Assembly (NCBI GenBank): GCA_944474755.1
Contig: OX104125.1
Span: 42,795,899 to 42,859,898 of the forward strand
From: Limnoperna fortunei
Lineage: Eukaryota; Mollusca; Bivalvia; Mytilida; Modiolidae
Length of the DNA stretch: 64,000 nt
Direction: 5' to 3'
Numbering within the stretch: the stretch's first letter is position 1; every line of letters begins with the position of its first letter. A model generated the notes under the pieces. It had not been told where the DNA came from, searched no databases, and saw only the letters and a program-made list of their open reading frames with translations. The position numbers were made by a program, and so were the translations under genes. Of the stretch, positions 1 to 10,644 are shown piece after piece.

Positions 1-239
1 GGATACCTTTAGTCAAGGAAATGAGGTGGATCTATGTTTAATTTTTTATCTTTCTCCTTCAGTTTCTCATTTATCCTTCTCGCTTACCCATTTTTAATAT
101 TTTATAATTTGCCCGGAGAAATTTTCTAACCAATGTCAAAATAAATTTTCTAGATAATATTTCAAAATTATTTAAAAAGAATGTATGAAATAATTTATGT
201 TTGGGTTGGGGCTATTAGGAAATATAGTTGAAGTCAATG
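1..239. other. AT-rich intergenic DNA, nothing recognised
   Basis: No open frame, RNA gene or repeat was recognised in this stretch. Confidence 0.4.
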
Positions 240-600
240 TTAAATGCATTCTTGGGCAAAAATAACACAAAAAAACTTTGACCTACAAATAAAATATAGC
301 TTTCATGTTCAATTAGTAGTTATAGCCGACTTTATCTCAAATTAATATTTAAATTGTAAAATCCAAATATTAAATAGATTTTTTTTCAAAAGACGACGCA
401 TTTGACCCTGACGTGTGGTAAATTTCGTTGATTAAAAGATTGAATCTATATGTTTTATTACTTTCTTATTTCGTTAGCCTTTAAATTAAATTAAATATTA
501 CATTTTACTCAACAAATGACTACTTTTGAGACTTACAATAGGACCAGAACAAAAGTATAGAAAGATTTCAAATGATTCTGTTTAGGTTTATATTTAATGT
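240..600 (+). repeat. Dispersed repeat, copy 1 (partner at 20.66-21.03 kb)
   Basis: This stretch aligns by eye with 20660-21030 in the same orientation. Shared landmarks in the same order are a CTTYGACCTACAAA motif, ACGTGTGGT followed by AAATTTCGTTGATTAAAAGA, TTTTACTCAA, and AGGACCAxAACAAAAGTAT. The copies are clearly diverged, with many indels. No coding potential is seen, and the family and ends are not defined. Confidence 0.6.
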
Positions 601-739
601 ATTTAAATTTTTCGTTACGTTAAACACCTTAATTCTTCAAATACACCGATTGACTCCAGTTTTGTTAGGGAGCATGTGTATTGTGAACCTTGGTCATATT
701 ATATTAACACGGTGCCAATACATAGACTTGTAATATTAT

Positions 740-905
740 TTATCAACGGTCAACAGTAGAGTAGTGAGTTCGAACAACGCTTAGGGCTCAGCCTCGCCTC
801 AAACTGAATTAGCAAGTATTGTGAGTTTTTCTGTAGAAGGTCGGGGTTCTAACAAGGTACTCCGAATTCCTTCAACAATAAAAAGCCAGACGTCATGATC
901 GCTGC
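740..905 (+). repeat. Decayed tRNA-headed SINE
   Basis: Remnant of the window's main SINE. A weak B-box-like GTGAGTTCGAAC is followed by GAAGGTCGGGGTTCT, then GGTACTCCGAATTCCTTC and AATAAAAAGCCAGACGTCATGAT. These match the 3' core of intact copies (for example 54073-54343) with many substitutions. The A-box half is not recognisable and the tail is lost. Confidence 0.55.
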
Positions 906-1439
906 ATCTATAACAAAAACGCATACAACGAATGCGCATGCTCATTAAAGCTATTTTAGCTATAATGTGACAACTTCTGGTATACCTTCCGTACGGAGGG
1001 AAGTGAAAGGATGAATTTCATTTAGAATACCAATCTTCAATCTTAAAGGTTGTCGGCAACAGTTTGTTTGACATAATAACTAGGCGATCTCAAGTTTTAA
1101 TAAAGTAATTCAGGTCAATATCCGTGGCCTAATGCCAAGCTTTAAACCTCGCGCTTATATTATTAATAATATTTGCAAAAGAAAGAAAAAAAAACTGGTT
1201 AAATTTGTCCTGGATGAATGTAATTATATAATACTATATATTTAAAATAAAACCATAACATCAAATAAAACGTCATCATATATTCTAAACTATTTTTTTA
1301 AATTTACTACGCCATGCAGAAACCCGTTTTGTCTATACAAGACCAATCAGCAGAGCTCAAATCATAGCAATAAATATGATAAAAAATGTAAAATAACAAA
1401 CAAAAGTAAGTAAAAATGGAAAAGCAAATACGCGTGGAG

Positions 1440-1618
1440 CTAAATTTCGACACAGACATTCACAAAAAACTACAGCACAAACATGCACAAAAAATACTAG
1501 TACAGCACAGATACTCGCAAAAAATACAGCACAGATACTCACAAAAACTAGAACACAGATACTCGCACAAAATACAGCACAGATACTCACAAAAACTACA
1601 ACACAAATACAGCAACAT
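1440..1618. repeat. 24-bp minisatellite
   Basis: About seven tandem copies of a 24-bp unit around ACAGATACTCxCAAAAA. Because 24 is divisible by 3, both strands stay open and give low-complexity translations (QHRYSQKL-type on +, VFVSICAV-type on -). These are by-products of the period, not proteins. Confidence 0.75.
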
Positions 1619-1962
1619 TTATTTTCACGGATCATGCGAGTTTCTTTGATTCCGGGTACTTACTTTTGCGGTTTAAAGCTTAGTTCCAAAAAATAATATT
1701 ATATTTCTGAACTTTCGTTGGTACTATTTTTCACGGCTTTTGATGGACCACAAAAAAAAGCAAAAGTCCATACACGCGTACGCTTACAGTACTCTCTCAG
1801 AAAAACAATACATGTAGTCTTTATGGTATAACTACAAGAATTTGGCGTAAAACACCAGTGTTCTACGTAACTAAGTAGATGTAAAAACAATATCATAAAT
1901 GTTATATATTTCACCACCTCCATGATGTAAACTACAAGAGTATTCTTGACTAGCATACCACA

Positions 1963-2088
1963 CTTTTCCTACCGAAGGTCCGTGCCTTCTCCGAGTACTC
2001 TGGCTTCCTCCCCCAATAAAAAAGAAGACGCCATGATATAGCTAAAATGTTGCTGAAAATGGCGTTAAAAACCATACAAAAACACAAA
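1963..2088 (+). repeat. 5'-truncated SINE (3' core only)
   Basis: Carries TTTTCCTACCGAAGGTC, CTCCGAGTACTCTGGCTTCC, CCCAATAAAAA, GACGCCATGATATAGCT and TGGCGTTAAA. This is the 3' half of the tRNA-headed SINE without its head. The order matches the full copies at 13.5, 29.0 and 54.1 kb. Confidence 0.75.
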
Positions 2089-2379
2089 AACCTAGCATAC
2101 CCAGTGAGGTAGAGTGTGAGTTATGTTTTTAGTTACGTTACTAAGTTAAAGAAAAACGTAAACTGTACACCCAATACAGTGTCTTTAAATGGAATCAAGT
2201 CAGTTTAGTTCATTATATAGCTAGAACAAACCGGTCATTAAAATTGTGTTCGCTAATTTTACAAATATCACATTTTACCCTTTAATTTGGCATAGGTACA
2301 AACGATCATTTCGTTGATTTGATTTACAGAGAGAGTTCGTTTAGTTACTCTAGACGTGCGATTTCAATACTGTCATAAG

Positions 2380-2535
2380 TTTTCTAATATAACCTATTGT
2401 TTTGGCATTTATCGAAACTTTCAAATGTATTATTATGAGTTATATTTATACTGTATATTGTTAATTAGTGTTTATGTTGGACAAGGGAAGTGTATTGTGT
2501 TTAGTATCGTTGTACCAGCCCAATACCGCTTCGTT
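2380..2535 (+). repeat. Dispersed repeat, copy A (partner at 4.34-4.48 kb)
   Basis: Similar to 4340-4475 in the same orientation. Shared landmarks are ATTTATCGAAA, TGTATTATTATG, a TTTATxTTGGAC block and TTGTAC followed by GCCCAATACCG. The copies are diverged. The copy ends where a piggyBac-like terminus begins (2536). Confidence 0.5.
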
Positions 2536-2600
2536 AATCCTTTCACTGCCAAAATTTCGAATCAGCTAAAACGACGTTATCTTTATGACGTCACCAAATA
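2536..2600. mobile_element. Orphan piggyBac-like terminus
   Basis: TTAATCCTTTCACTGCC resembles the two piggyBac-type ends elsewhere in the window (TTAACCCTTTCAGTGCC, read inward at 8732, and TTAACCCTCTTGCTGCC at 5029). It is followed by a GACGTCA-rich stretch like theirs. No matching inverted partner was found, so this is at best a broken or solo end. Confidence 0.3.
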
Positions 2601-3037
2601 ATAACGTTTGATTACCAGTTGCCAAACTGAACCTAATTACAATGTGGATATTTGTGTACCCAATATCTCTTAACGACTGGGTCGATTTTGTTGATACTTG
2701 GTGTGTTTATTTTCATTTGAGCGTCCTTCATAATACTTGATAGTAAATCTTATCAACTAGTCCACATCACATATATTGAGCTTTATTGTTAGGCCAGAAT
2801 TTATGCCTTCATATGCGCAATATCAACAAAATATAATTAATCAATTATAATGAATCATACTCAGTTATACTCAATTCTAATTCTCAGCCTATTACCGCCA
2901 ACTATTGTATTACCCGATATATCCATCTTAAATACCATGCGTATTTGATCATTAGCTCTGGCGTCTAAAAGTGTCCTCAACCCTATTATATTTGCAGTAC
3001 CTATATGTTTTTGGTTTTTTTTGTTTTTTTTTTTTCT

Positions 3038-3068
<31 letters not shown>

Positions 3069-4140
3069 GTGGAATATCGTTTCCGAAACTTTATGTGAAA
3101 CCATGCCTAACAACAACAATCAGCAAAAATGATGCAGAGGTAAGGTTTATTAGGCCATCTAACTGGAAACATTTCGAGTTTTAAAAAAAACCATAATGTT
3201 TATAACGAATCTTAATATATAGAATGTATTTAGAGAGTTGTTTTAGAAAATTTAGGGTGACCTTATGTTTTTATTACGTAACTTTGTAAAAATTTAAAAA
3301 ACGGTCATTTTTACAAAAAATTAAAAAATTCTATTTGATGGATTTTAAATTATAAATACATTTCATTAAATGTCTATATAGTCCATGTAAAAAGGGGGTA
3401 AATTTGAAATTCTTTTAACGCGATTGCTACACAAAATTCATTTGGTTACCTATTCTTTTTATTTTATTTTTCAAACCTATGCGTTTTAATGCATATTTAG
3501 ACCAAATTCTACACAATTCTATGTAATGGAAATTATACTTTAAATTATTTTTTTTAAACAAACGATTTCAATTTTTTATTTCCGACCATTCATTTCAAGT
3601 AATTTTGGATTATTTTTACTTCACTATCTACGCTCAAGAAAATTATTACGCATTATCCTGTAAAAACTAGGTGTAGTATGATTTTTTATATATTTTTTGT
3701 GGCGCTTTCTTATGCTTTTGTCATAGTATCAGTGGTATTATAGGTGTTAACCATTCTTAATTTGCCGCTTTCAACATTCTGAGCAAATAGTAAAGTGTTT
3801 ATCATTCGAACAGTTTTTGCATCTTTATATGTAACCCATAGAAAGTCACACTTTCTCATCTAAATGGCTTGATTTGGTTCAAAATTGGCGTTTCTGATTG
3901 TATTTGGCATTGATCTATTTCGTTGAAGAATATCTTAATTTTTTTAAAGGATTCTGTAGTAGTGCAGAGAGCACTAAATAATTTGCCAGGCTTCAATTTA
4001 GATTTCAAAAATGTTATTTTTTTTTATTGACGAATATTAACTGAAAGTATCAGTTGGGGTTAATATAGCAGACATTTTTATATACAACTCAGCAGCAAAT
4101 ATTATAATCAAATTAGTTTAAGAAATAATAAGAATAAAAG
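2601..4140. other. AT-rich intergenic stretch
   Basis: No supported gene. It contains T-runs at 3015-3068, A/T-rich low-complexity DNA, and no recognisable transposon ends. Confidence 0.4.
3008..3068. repeat. Poly-T tract
   Basis: Almost uninterrupted T over about 60 bp with a few G/C interruptions, in low-complexity DNA. It could be the tail of a minus-strand retroelement, but no body is recognised next to it. Confidence 0.8.
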
Positions 4141-4254
4141 AAATTAGTTGATTTCAATTCTTCTGAAACAGACTCAAAATTTGACACAAACATGCACTTG
4201 CGAAACCGCTACGCGAGTAATATATGAAAAAGTGAATGAAAATACGGAATATGT

Positions 4255-4312
4255 CCAAAAACAAACAAACAAACATACAAAAACAAAACAAAAACAAAAC
4301 AAAACAAAACAA
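4255..4312. repeat. (AAAAC/AAAC)n simple repeat
   Basis: Imperfect ACAAAC/AAAACAA microsatellite. Confidence 0.7.
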
Positions 4313-4339
4313 CGAAAACTATTAATCCGACAATAGAGG

Positions 4340-4476
4340 AAAAAGTATTGTTTGGATATTTATCGAAAGATTCAACTGTATTATTATGTATTAATTTTTT
4401 TACTTTTTATATTGGACCTGTACTCATGGGAAATATATATATTTAGTTGAGAACAGTTGTACTGGCCCAATACCGT
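4340..4476 (+). repeat. Dispersed repeat, copy B
   Basis: Partner of 2380-2535, with the same ordered landmarks ending in a TACTGGCCCAATACCG-type block. No coding potential. Confidence 0.5.
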
Positions 4477-4941
4477 TAATACATATACAATATTTGTACA
4501 TTATCCGAAAAATATAGTTTATTTGTACAAGTCTTAGAAATAGGTAGACATGCGAGGCTCTGCCGAGCATTTCTTACCTGTTTCAGTGAGTGTAAATAAA
4601 CTTTATATTTTCTGACTATGTACAAATATTGTTTTTATTTGCAACCAGAAAATACATTTTATAGAAATGAAAAACATGAAAAAGTGCACATCTTGCCGAT
4701 TTTTCAAATTTTCGGCGCGTATTCGAGTGACTGCATGACGTCACAAACAAATATCGTATTCGACAACATCCCGTAAACCATAACAGAATACTAAATTTCG
4801 TTAGAAGTAAGTACAATGGTACCAGGAGCTGAAGTCATTATTTACAAAGGGTCATATTTTTATCGTTGAAGCGGTAGTTGCAGAATTAAATTATATTATT
4901 ATATGATGATTTTTGTGGTGGTCTAATTATATGTCCAGAAG

Positions 4942-5032
4942 ATCGGGGGTTTTCTCCGGGTACTCTGGCTTCCTCCCACAATAAAAACCGGACGCCATGA
5001 TAAAGCTGAAAAATTGCTGAAAGTGGCGTTAA
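4942..5032 (+). repeat. SINE, left part, split by a piggyBac-type insertion
   Basis: SINE 3' core (CTCCGGGTACTCTGGCTTCC, then GACGCCATGATAAAGCTG and GAAAGTGGCG) that stops exactly at TTAA (5029-5032). The expected continuation, TTAAACAC plus a CAAACAAACA-type tail, appears at 6864-6905, after the inserted element. The head of this SINE copy is missing. Confidence 0.85.
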
Positions 5033-5478
5033 CCCTCTTGCTGCCGAATATATTTTATCTATTTATCGCGCCAAATATAAAAACAAGTCTTTGTTCTATG
5101 ACGTTGCAAAATTTGCGCTGTCGCATCTTGTATACGGCTTTAATAGTTCATCCGTTTCCCGCCGTTTACACATTATTTCCCGCAAATATTAATTGGATAT
5201 CCCGCGCTTTAATTAAAGGCTTACATTTATGAATATCAGTTTCAAAAATGAATAACGAAAATGCTGAACATATAATCTGTAAGCTATCAGAGTACGGACA
5301 GAAACGCATTCAAATAGAGGGTATTTCATAATATCTTAGCGTCTATTTACATAGTGAAATGAAATAAAAAAATGATAAAAGTCGATTCTTTTCAGGTTGC
5401 AGATTTTAAAAGAATTTATTTTCAAATTATATACCCCGGTAACTGTATGATTTTTTCAGAAATCATCGACACATAGTC

Positions 5479-5560
5479 CCACATCATCAGTCTAATTAAA
5501 ATTAGCCCAACGTAAATAGTAAACACGCATGGGCTAATTTTAATTAGACTGCCACATCAT
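5479..5560. mobile_element. 64-bp foldback insertion with 9-bp direct repeats
   Basis: Perfect 22-bp inverted arms (5488-5509 and 5530-5551, outer end CAGTCTAATTAAAATTAGCC) around a 20-bp loop. Both sides are flanked by CCACATCAT (5479-5487 and 5552-5560, read from the sequence). An 8-9 bp duplication and CAG-type ends suggest a minimal hAT-like foldback. The superfamily is inference. Confidence 0.65.
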
Positions 5561-5699
5561 AATCCTCAAAATCTGAGGCTTAATTTGTTCTTTGACATCA
5601 AAACGACTCTCCTCCAAATTGGGACGCCATTTCAATCATGACGTCATTGAGGCTTAATAGCATGTATTCAGTTGTTGTTGGATCGTTGTCTCATAGACC

Positions 5700-5945
5700 A
5701 TAGGCGTAGCAGCCGGTACGGCAGGTACGACTTCCGCCGTACCAATATCAAATGCAGATATGGCATGCCGTACCAATAATTTTCAGAAATAAAAAAAACT
5801 GATCATATTTTTCTATTTTTATTGGTGTCTTTTGACTCTCCTCTCATCTCAAATACATAGGCGTAGCAGCCGGTACGGCAGGTACGGTTTCCGCCGTACC
5901 AATATCAAATACAGGTACGGCTTCCGCCGTACCAATATCAAATGC
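5700..5945. repeat. GGTACGGC/GCCGTACC palindromic repeat, duplicated
   Basis: Two related blocks (5700-5775 and 5857-5945) share TAGGCGTAGCAGCCGGTACG, GCAGGTACG, TTCCGCCGTACCAATATCAA. The second block repeats the CGGCTTCCGCCGTACC part once more. Each block can fold through GGTACGGC pairing with GCCGTACC. It lies inside the non-autonomous piggyBac-type element, so it arrived with it or later. Confidence 0.7.
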
Positions 5946-6863
5946 GATGCTACACCTCTGTAGACATATTCCAAAACATATCATTAACTTAACATTATGC
6001 TAATTATATTTACATTACTATACTACCGTTTTTGTTGAGGATTTTTTGTGAGGAAATAACTGTCGATTTCAAAATATAATTTGTTGGGTCTATAAAAGGA
6101 TTAGCTTGACCAGACGCAAACTCCACCAAAACACGCGATAATAAAATGTTCATACGTACCTACAACTTGCTTCAAACCGGTAATTATAAATAAGAATGTT
6201 CAAGAGAACTGTTTAAGTAGGACCCGACAAACAATTTATTAGCGTCAGATAACATTCTGAACACTAATGAATACAGAAAACGGTACTTGATGTGCACTAT
6301 GTAGTTACACATTTATATATAAACGTTTGATTTGTCGTGCTGTTTATATTTTATTTCTATTTGAAACAAGAAAAGAAAATTCTACCCTTAAAATAATTAA
6401 TCGATGGTTGATGTAATAAATACAAGTAAAGTGCTTACATGTGTGACTCGGACAATTTTAATGCATTATTTCGTTCGGTCTTTCAAACTTTTGTGCTTCT
6501 TATTGATTGATTGATTGATTTATTCATTTATTTTGTGCAAATTAAGGATTTAATGTTCATTTTAAATGTAACAAGTTCCGCAGATGTTTAAAGATTCTCT
6601 GCTGGAACCTTTTGCAAAATAAATCAACTTTGTTGTCTACTTCAAACAATGTCATTAGGACGTTAATAATACGCTCAATGCATCTCTTATACTAAATTTA
6701 TTTTATCTTTTTATATTTCGTTCCAAATTACGAGTCGTTCCCGCCATAATTGACGTCCATTGCCGAAGAACAATTGAATGACGTCACAAGTACCACTGAC
6801 GTTCTACGCTGAAAAACAAAATTTAGCGGGAGTGACAGAAATGTCACTTTGGCAGCAAGAGGG

Positions 6864-6905
6864 TTAAACACAATTCCAAAAAACAGTCAAACAAACATAA
6901 GTCAA
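6864..6905 (+). repeat. SINE, right part (tail)
   Basis: TTAAACACAATTCC and a CAGTCAAACAAACATAA-type tail continue the SINE interrupted at 5032. Confidence 0.75.
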
Positions 6906-7027
6906 AGGATTGCTGAATTGTTTTGTTTGAACCTTCAGACCCCTTAGTTAGGTTAAAATTATGAAGAATAAAATATTGTGTAGTTATCTACATGTAGGTA
7001 AAATCTTTCTTCGAATTAATTAAGTAC

Positions 7028-8732
7028 TTAACCCTTACTTTGCCAGAGAGCCTAAAAATAGGCTTTTTGTACCCCTTTCATTTTGCCAGAAGCCTTTTTT
7101 TAGGCTTAGATACTGTTGCCAATACAATTAAAACGTCGATTGTTCCGACACAGATATGGTGACGTCACAAACGTCGGTCATCGGGAACATGGGTATCATA
7201 AAGGGAAATTTGTAAAATATTAAAATTGAAAAAAAAATGATATGATTTAAAATTAATAACCCAAAGATGTTAAAACCGACAGGATATTTTAATACTACTA
7301 GTAATTAAATACACACACATGTTGCTTTTCGCAATTGCAAATGCTAGTTACGCTTTTTGTACGATTTTTTAGTTTAAAGAAAACGCGATTATATATCTCG
7401 GTATTTAAAATTATATATAAAAACGGATTAGAAAAAAAATATCGGGCAAAAACCTCCTACGTCATAATTGGGCAACGACGTCAAAATTACGTCACGTCGG
7501 GTAGTTGCGTTAAAAGTACAATCATAATGGCTGCTTGGTTCCGAATTTACCCACCGGAACCGGACGAAGAACTTGATCAACTTCGCTCTAATCCTGGAAC
7601 AAAGAACATGCCGCCAAGAAATTCTAAACCAATAGTTTACTTTTACCTGATGTTCACACTGAATATTCTTCTAAAGATAGTAAAGGAAACCAACAGGTCA
7701 GCGAACAATTCTTTTTTTTTTAAACTTTGCAATCATGGATTTGTTTAAATAAGTTAGAAGTAACAAAAAACCTGAGATTGAAATTTTAATCATATTTTCT
7801 TTTCAATAATAGGCAAGCGGTAGTGATTTCAATAAATAACCAAAAATGCGATAAAACTTTTTAAAAAGTATTAAAATTTTCGAGAGAGAAAACAAGGGTT
7901 GCAACCAACTTTCCAGGCGTGAACAGTTCAAGAAATTAAAAGAGGCTCTAGCGGAAAGATTGAATATATGCCAAATCAAAATAAGATTAGAATGAATACA
8001 TAATACGCATCTTTACACTACAAATGAAAGCAACAATAATAAGGTAGAAATAAAATTGACATATTTAAATTTGCTCTGAATAATTTGTCTTCTGCTGCAT
8101 ATACATATTACATTTGTATTTATCCTGTCTTTAGGTACGCAAAGCAAGTTATCCGCCTTAAAACCAGACAAAACAACCTAGGACCATCTTCAAGACTTAG
8201 ACTGTGGACTCGAATGACGATTAATGAGCTAAAAGGTTTTCTGGCCGTTATATTTAATATGGGGATAATTCGAAAACCTACAATATCTATGTATTGGCAA
8301 AAAAATAGTTGCTTTTCTACACCATGGTTTCCTAAAATGTTTCGTAGAAATCGGTTCCAATTGATTTTGAGATTTCTTCACATGGTCGACAATACAAAAA
8401 CCCCTCAAAGAAATTCACAGTTTTATAATCCGGCGGCTTGGTTTAAACCGTTAGTGGAGCATGCAAACGATAAGAGATACATAAAAAGATAAGACATTAA
8501 TTCACATTTTAAATTTAAAACTGAAAAAAAACGTAATAATATCATTGAAATGATTTTTTTTTCATCACGATTTCCTATCTTTTTATTTTCTAAAGACGTC
8601 GTTTTCCCTTTATTGGTTCTCTTTCTTGTGACGTTACGCTATTGTTAACGTCACTGACGTAGCAGTTGTATTTGAATAGTCGAATGTTTGTCTGGCAAAA
8701 TAAAGAAAAAGGCTCGGCACTGAAAGGGTTAA
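7028..8732. mobile_element. piggyBac-family transposon, internally deleted
   Basis: TTAA at 7028-7031 and 8729-8732 flanks a 1697-bp element (7032-8728). The left end reads CCCTTACTTTGCC and the right end, read inward, CCCTTTCAGTGCC. Both ends have a second inner copy of a TTTxxTTTGCCAGA motif (7078-7090; about 8690-8705 inverted). The left one is associated with AGCC...GGCT mini-hairpins (7050-7065 and 7091-7107). The interior encodes the N-terminal part of a transposase (7527-8492). The catalytic part is missing, so the copy is non-autonomous. Confidence 0.85.
7527..8492 (+). pseudogene. piggyBac transposase, N-terminal half, two exons
   Basis: Exon 1 is 7527-7696, starting at an ATG with MAAWFRIYPPEPDEEL. 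Exon 2 is 8135-8492. The intron 7697-8134 has GT...TTTAG borders, and joining gives KETNRYAKQV in frame, the conserved ETNRYA-like junction of PGBD/piggyBac proteins. Further family signatures are a hydrophobic YFYLMFTLNILLKIV segment, LWTRMTINELKGFLAVIF, MYWQKN, and FRRNRFQLILRFLHMVDN. The 175-residue product stops just after the PLVEHAN region, before the catalytic Asp residues, where a full transposase runs to roughly 500-600 residues. It may be an inert remnant, or a DNA-binding-type fragment that titrates active enzyme (inference). Confidence 0.8.
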
Positions 8733-10640
8733 GAAAGTAGAAAGTAAGATTTGTCTGAAAATACATTAATATATTTATGATTATTATACTTTCTGTAAGA
8801 ATGTCCTTCAATAGAAATAGTTTACTATTTTGACATATATTTCTAAACGAATATATTGTGCTCCGTGCACTATGCCCTCATAGTTTCTCCACCTGCCTAA
8901 GAAAATTATTGATTTGGCCGTCAATCAGTTGTAATTCACGCGAATGGGCGGGGTTAACTTGTAATCAATGATTGATCACTGCTGCGCTTTAAATAAGGTA
9001 TTTTTATCCTAGTCAACGGAAGAAGTCGATCATCGTATAACGTCTGCAAAAAAAAAAAACAAAGCGGCGATGAAAGCCTGAAAATGTCCAGGTTTGGGAA
9101 GGACGATCCCAATAAATTTGCATGTAGATACTTTACATCACAACGTGGAGGGGTATCATTTAATGTTCCATTACTGCCGATATGAATTACATTTCTTCTT
9201 GTTATAATTTTCCAAGTTAAGAAAGTCAGTATAATAATTATAATAATGTTGTGTTTAGCATTCACTATGCCAAAATAGTGGCCAGGGTTGAAGACATAGT
9301 ACACTCCCCATATAAATATAGTTGTCATGTAGTTATAGATTACTGTAGCTACAGTTTTATTATCTATGCCTGAAAAAAACGTGTTCATTCTCATATAAAA
9401 AATATTATATTAAAATATTGTAATATGATTTTCTGAATTAAATATGATATTTTTGGAAATAGTGGAAATTTCTTAACATATTTTACTTATTTTGGTAACT
9501 TATGTTTAAATGCTTTGAAAACACTTCTTAAATTTCGTTCAGATCATCTTAATGTAGTCGATTAATTTTGTTTTCATCTTTGACGGTAGTTTTTCTTTTT
9601 TCCCCTTTTTTTTAGTCATCTTTATTCGAAAAAAAGAAAATAATAAAACGGTTTCACTGATTAAACATACGTTACCATACGTTAGGTATTTTTTGTTATT
9701 CGGTAGCGTATTTTGTATTTTATTTTCCTTCAAAATATGTAAATAAAATGTATTTTCAGAACTAGCATAGATTAAATACACATCATAGAGGATATTTCAC
9801 GTATAAAGTAAAATGCATATTTTATAATGAATATATTAATATTTAAATATATATTGTCATTTTTGTAACAAAATCCCATGTTATTGATTAAAGAGTGTTT
9901 AACTTAGCATTTTCATTTTAAACGTGAAATTCAATTGGAAATAGTGAAACAGTTAACAATCAATAAGATAGAATCTTTGCGTATGTTACAATAAATGGAT
10001 TACGAGGGAAGATATTTTTCGTGATTTGCGTCCATACATATTACGGTTTACTGTCGGATACTGACCTATTCAAACAATTTGAAAGAAAATAGTATTTGTT
10101 TAATGACAAAGATTTCCATATTTACACGGCCACACTGTTTGCAAGGTTTTATTGAGCCTAAGCGATATGAATTACATTTTAACTTCGCAATCTAAATGTA
10201 AACATGGAACGTCATAAAGAGAATTGACGTCGTAGTACTTTCGGTCCACTTGAACTTATCTATATTACAAAATGGCTTGTCTAGAGCTCACAGTTTGATC
10301 CAATGTTTCTGACCTGACGTTGTACCTGAAGGCCGCTTATGCTATAGAGGATACATTTGTATCATCGTCAGGGTACCAGAATGCAGATAAATGTTTCACT
10401 CAATTGTGTGCAATGTAGTCATTTTAAACATATATCAGATATAATTACATAGTAGTCACTGACTATAGACGTTTCAGATACAGGATCCCTGGAAGTTGCC
10501 AAGCTGCTTTACATTTTGTACATTTGAACGAATCAAAATTCAACTTCTCCCACTGTTTTATTCGTCCTTTTGACAATCGTGTTTTTATATGTTTGTTAGT
10601 TTTCGTTTTTATTTATTTATTTCAAGATTCATGAATCGCC
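8733..10640. other. Intergenic AT-rich DNA, nothing recognised
   Basis: About 1.9 kb with only short, non-conserved open frames. A chance frame on the minus strand (8954-9394) has no family motif. No transposon termini were identified. Confidence 0.4.
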
Positions 10641-10644
10641 GTGT

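Larger units (their letters stand above)
5029..6867. mobile_element. Non-autonomous piggyBac-type element with TTAA duplication
   Basis: An 1831-bp insertion (5033-6863) flanked by TTAA on both sides. The terminal inverted repeats are CCCTCTTGCTGCC on the left and GGCAGCAAGAGGG on the right, 13 bp and perfect. TTAA targets and CCC-starting termini are hallmarks of the piggyBac superfamily. No transposase is present, so mobilisation would need an enzyme supplied in trans. The element sits inside a SINE tail, giving an unambiguous empty-site reconstruction. Internally it carries a hairpin insertion (5479-5560) and a duplicated GGTACGGC-rich repeat (5700-5945). Confidence 0.88.

Noticed and set aside
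1357..1649. Opposed repetitive frames on both strands
   Set aside because: Explained by the 24-bp minisatellite period being a multiple of 3.
8954..9394. 146-codon minus-strand frame
   Set aside because: No recognised motif, splice context or homologous copy; compatible with chance in AT-rich DNA.
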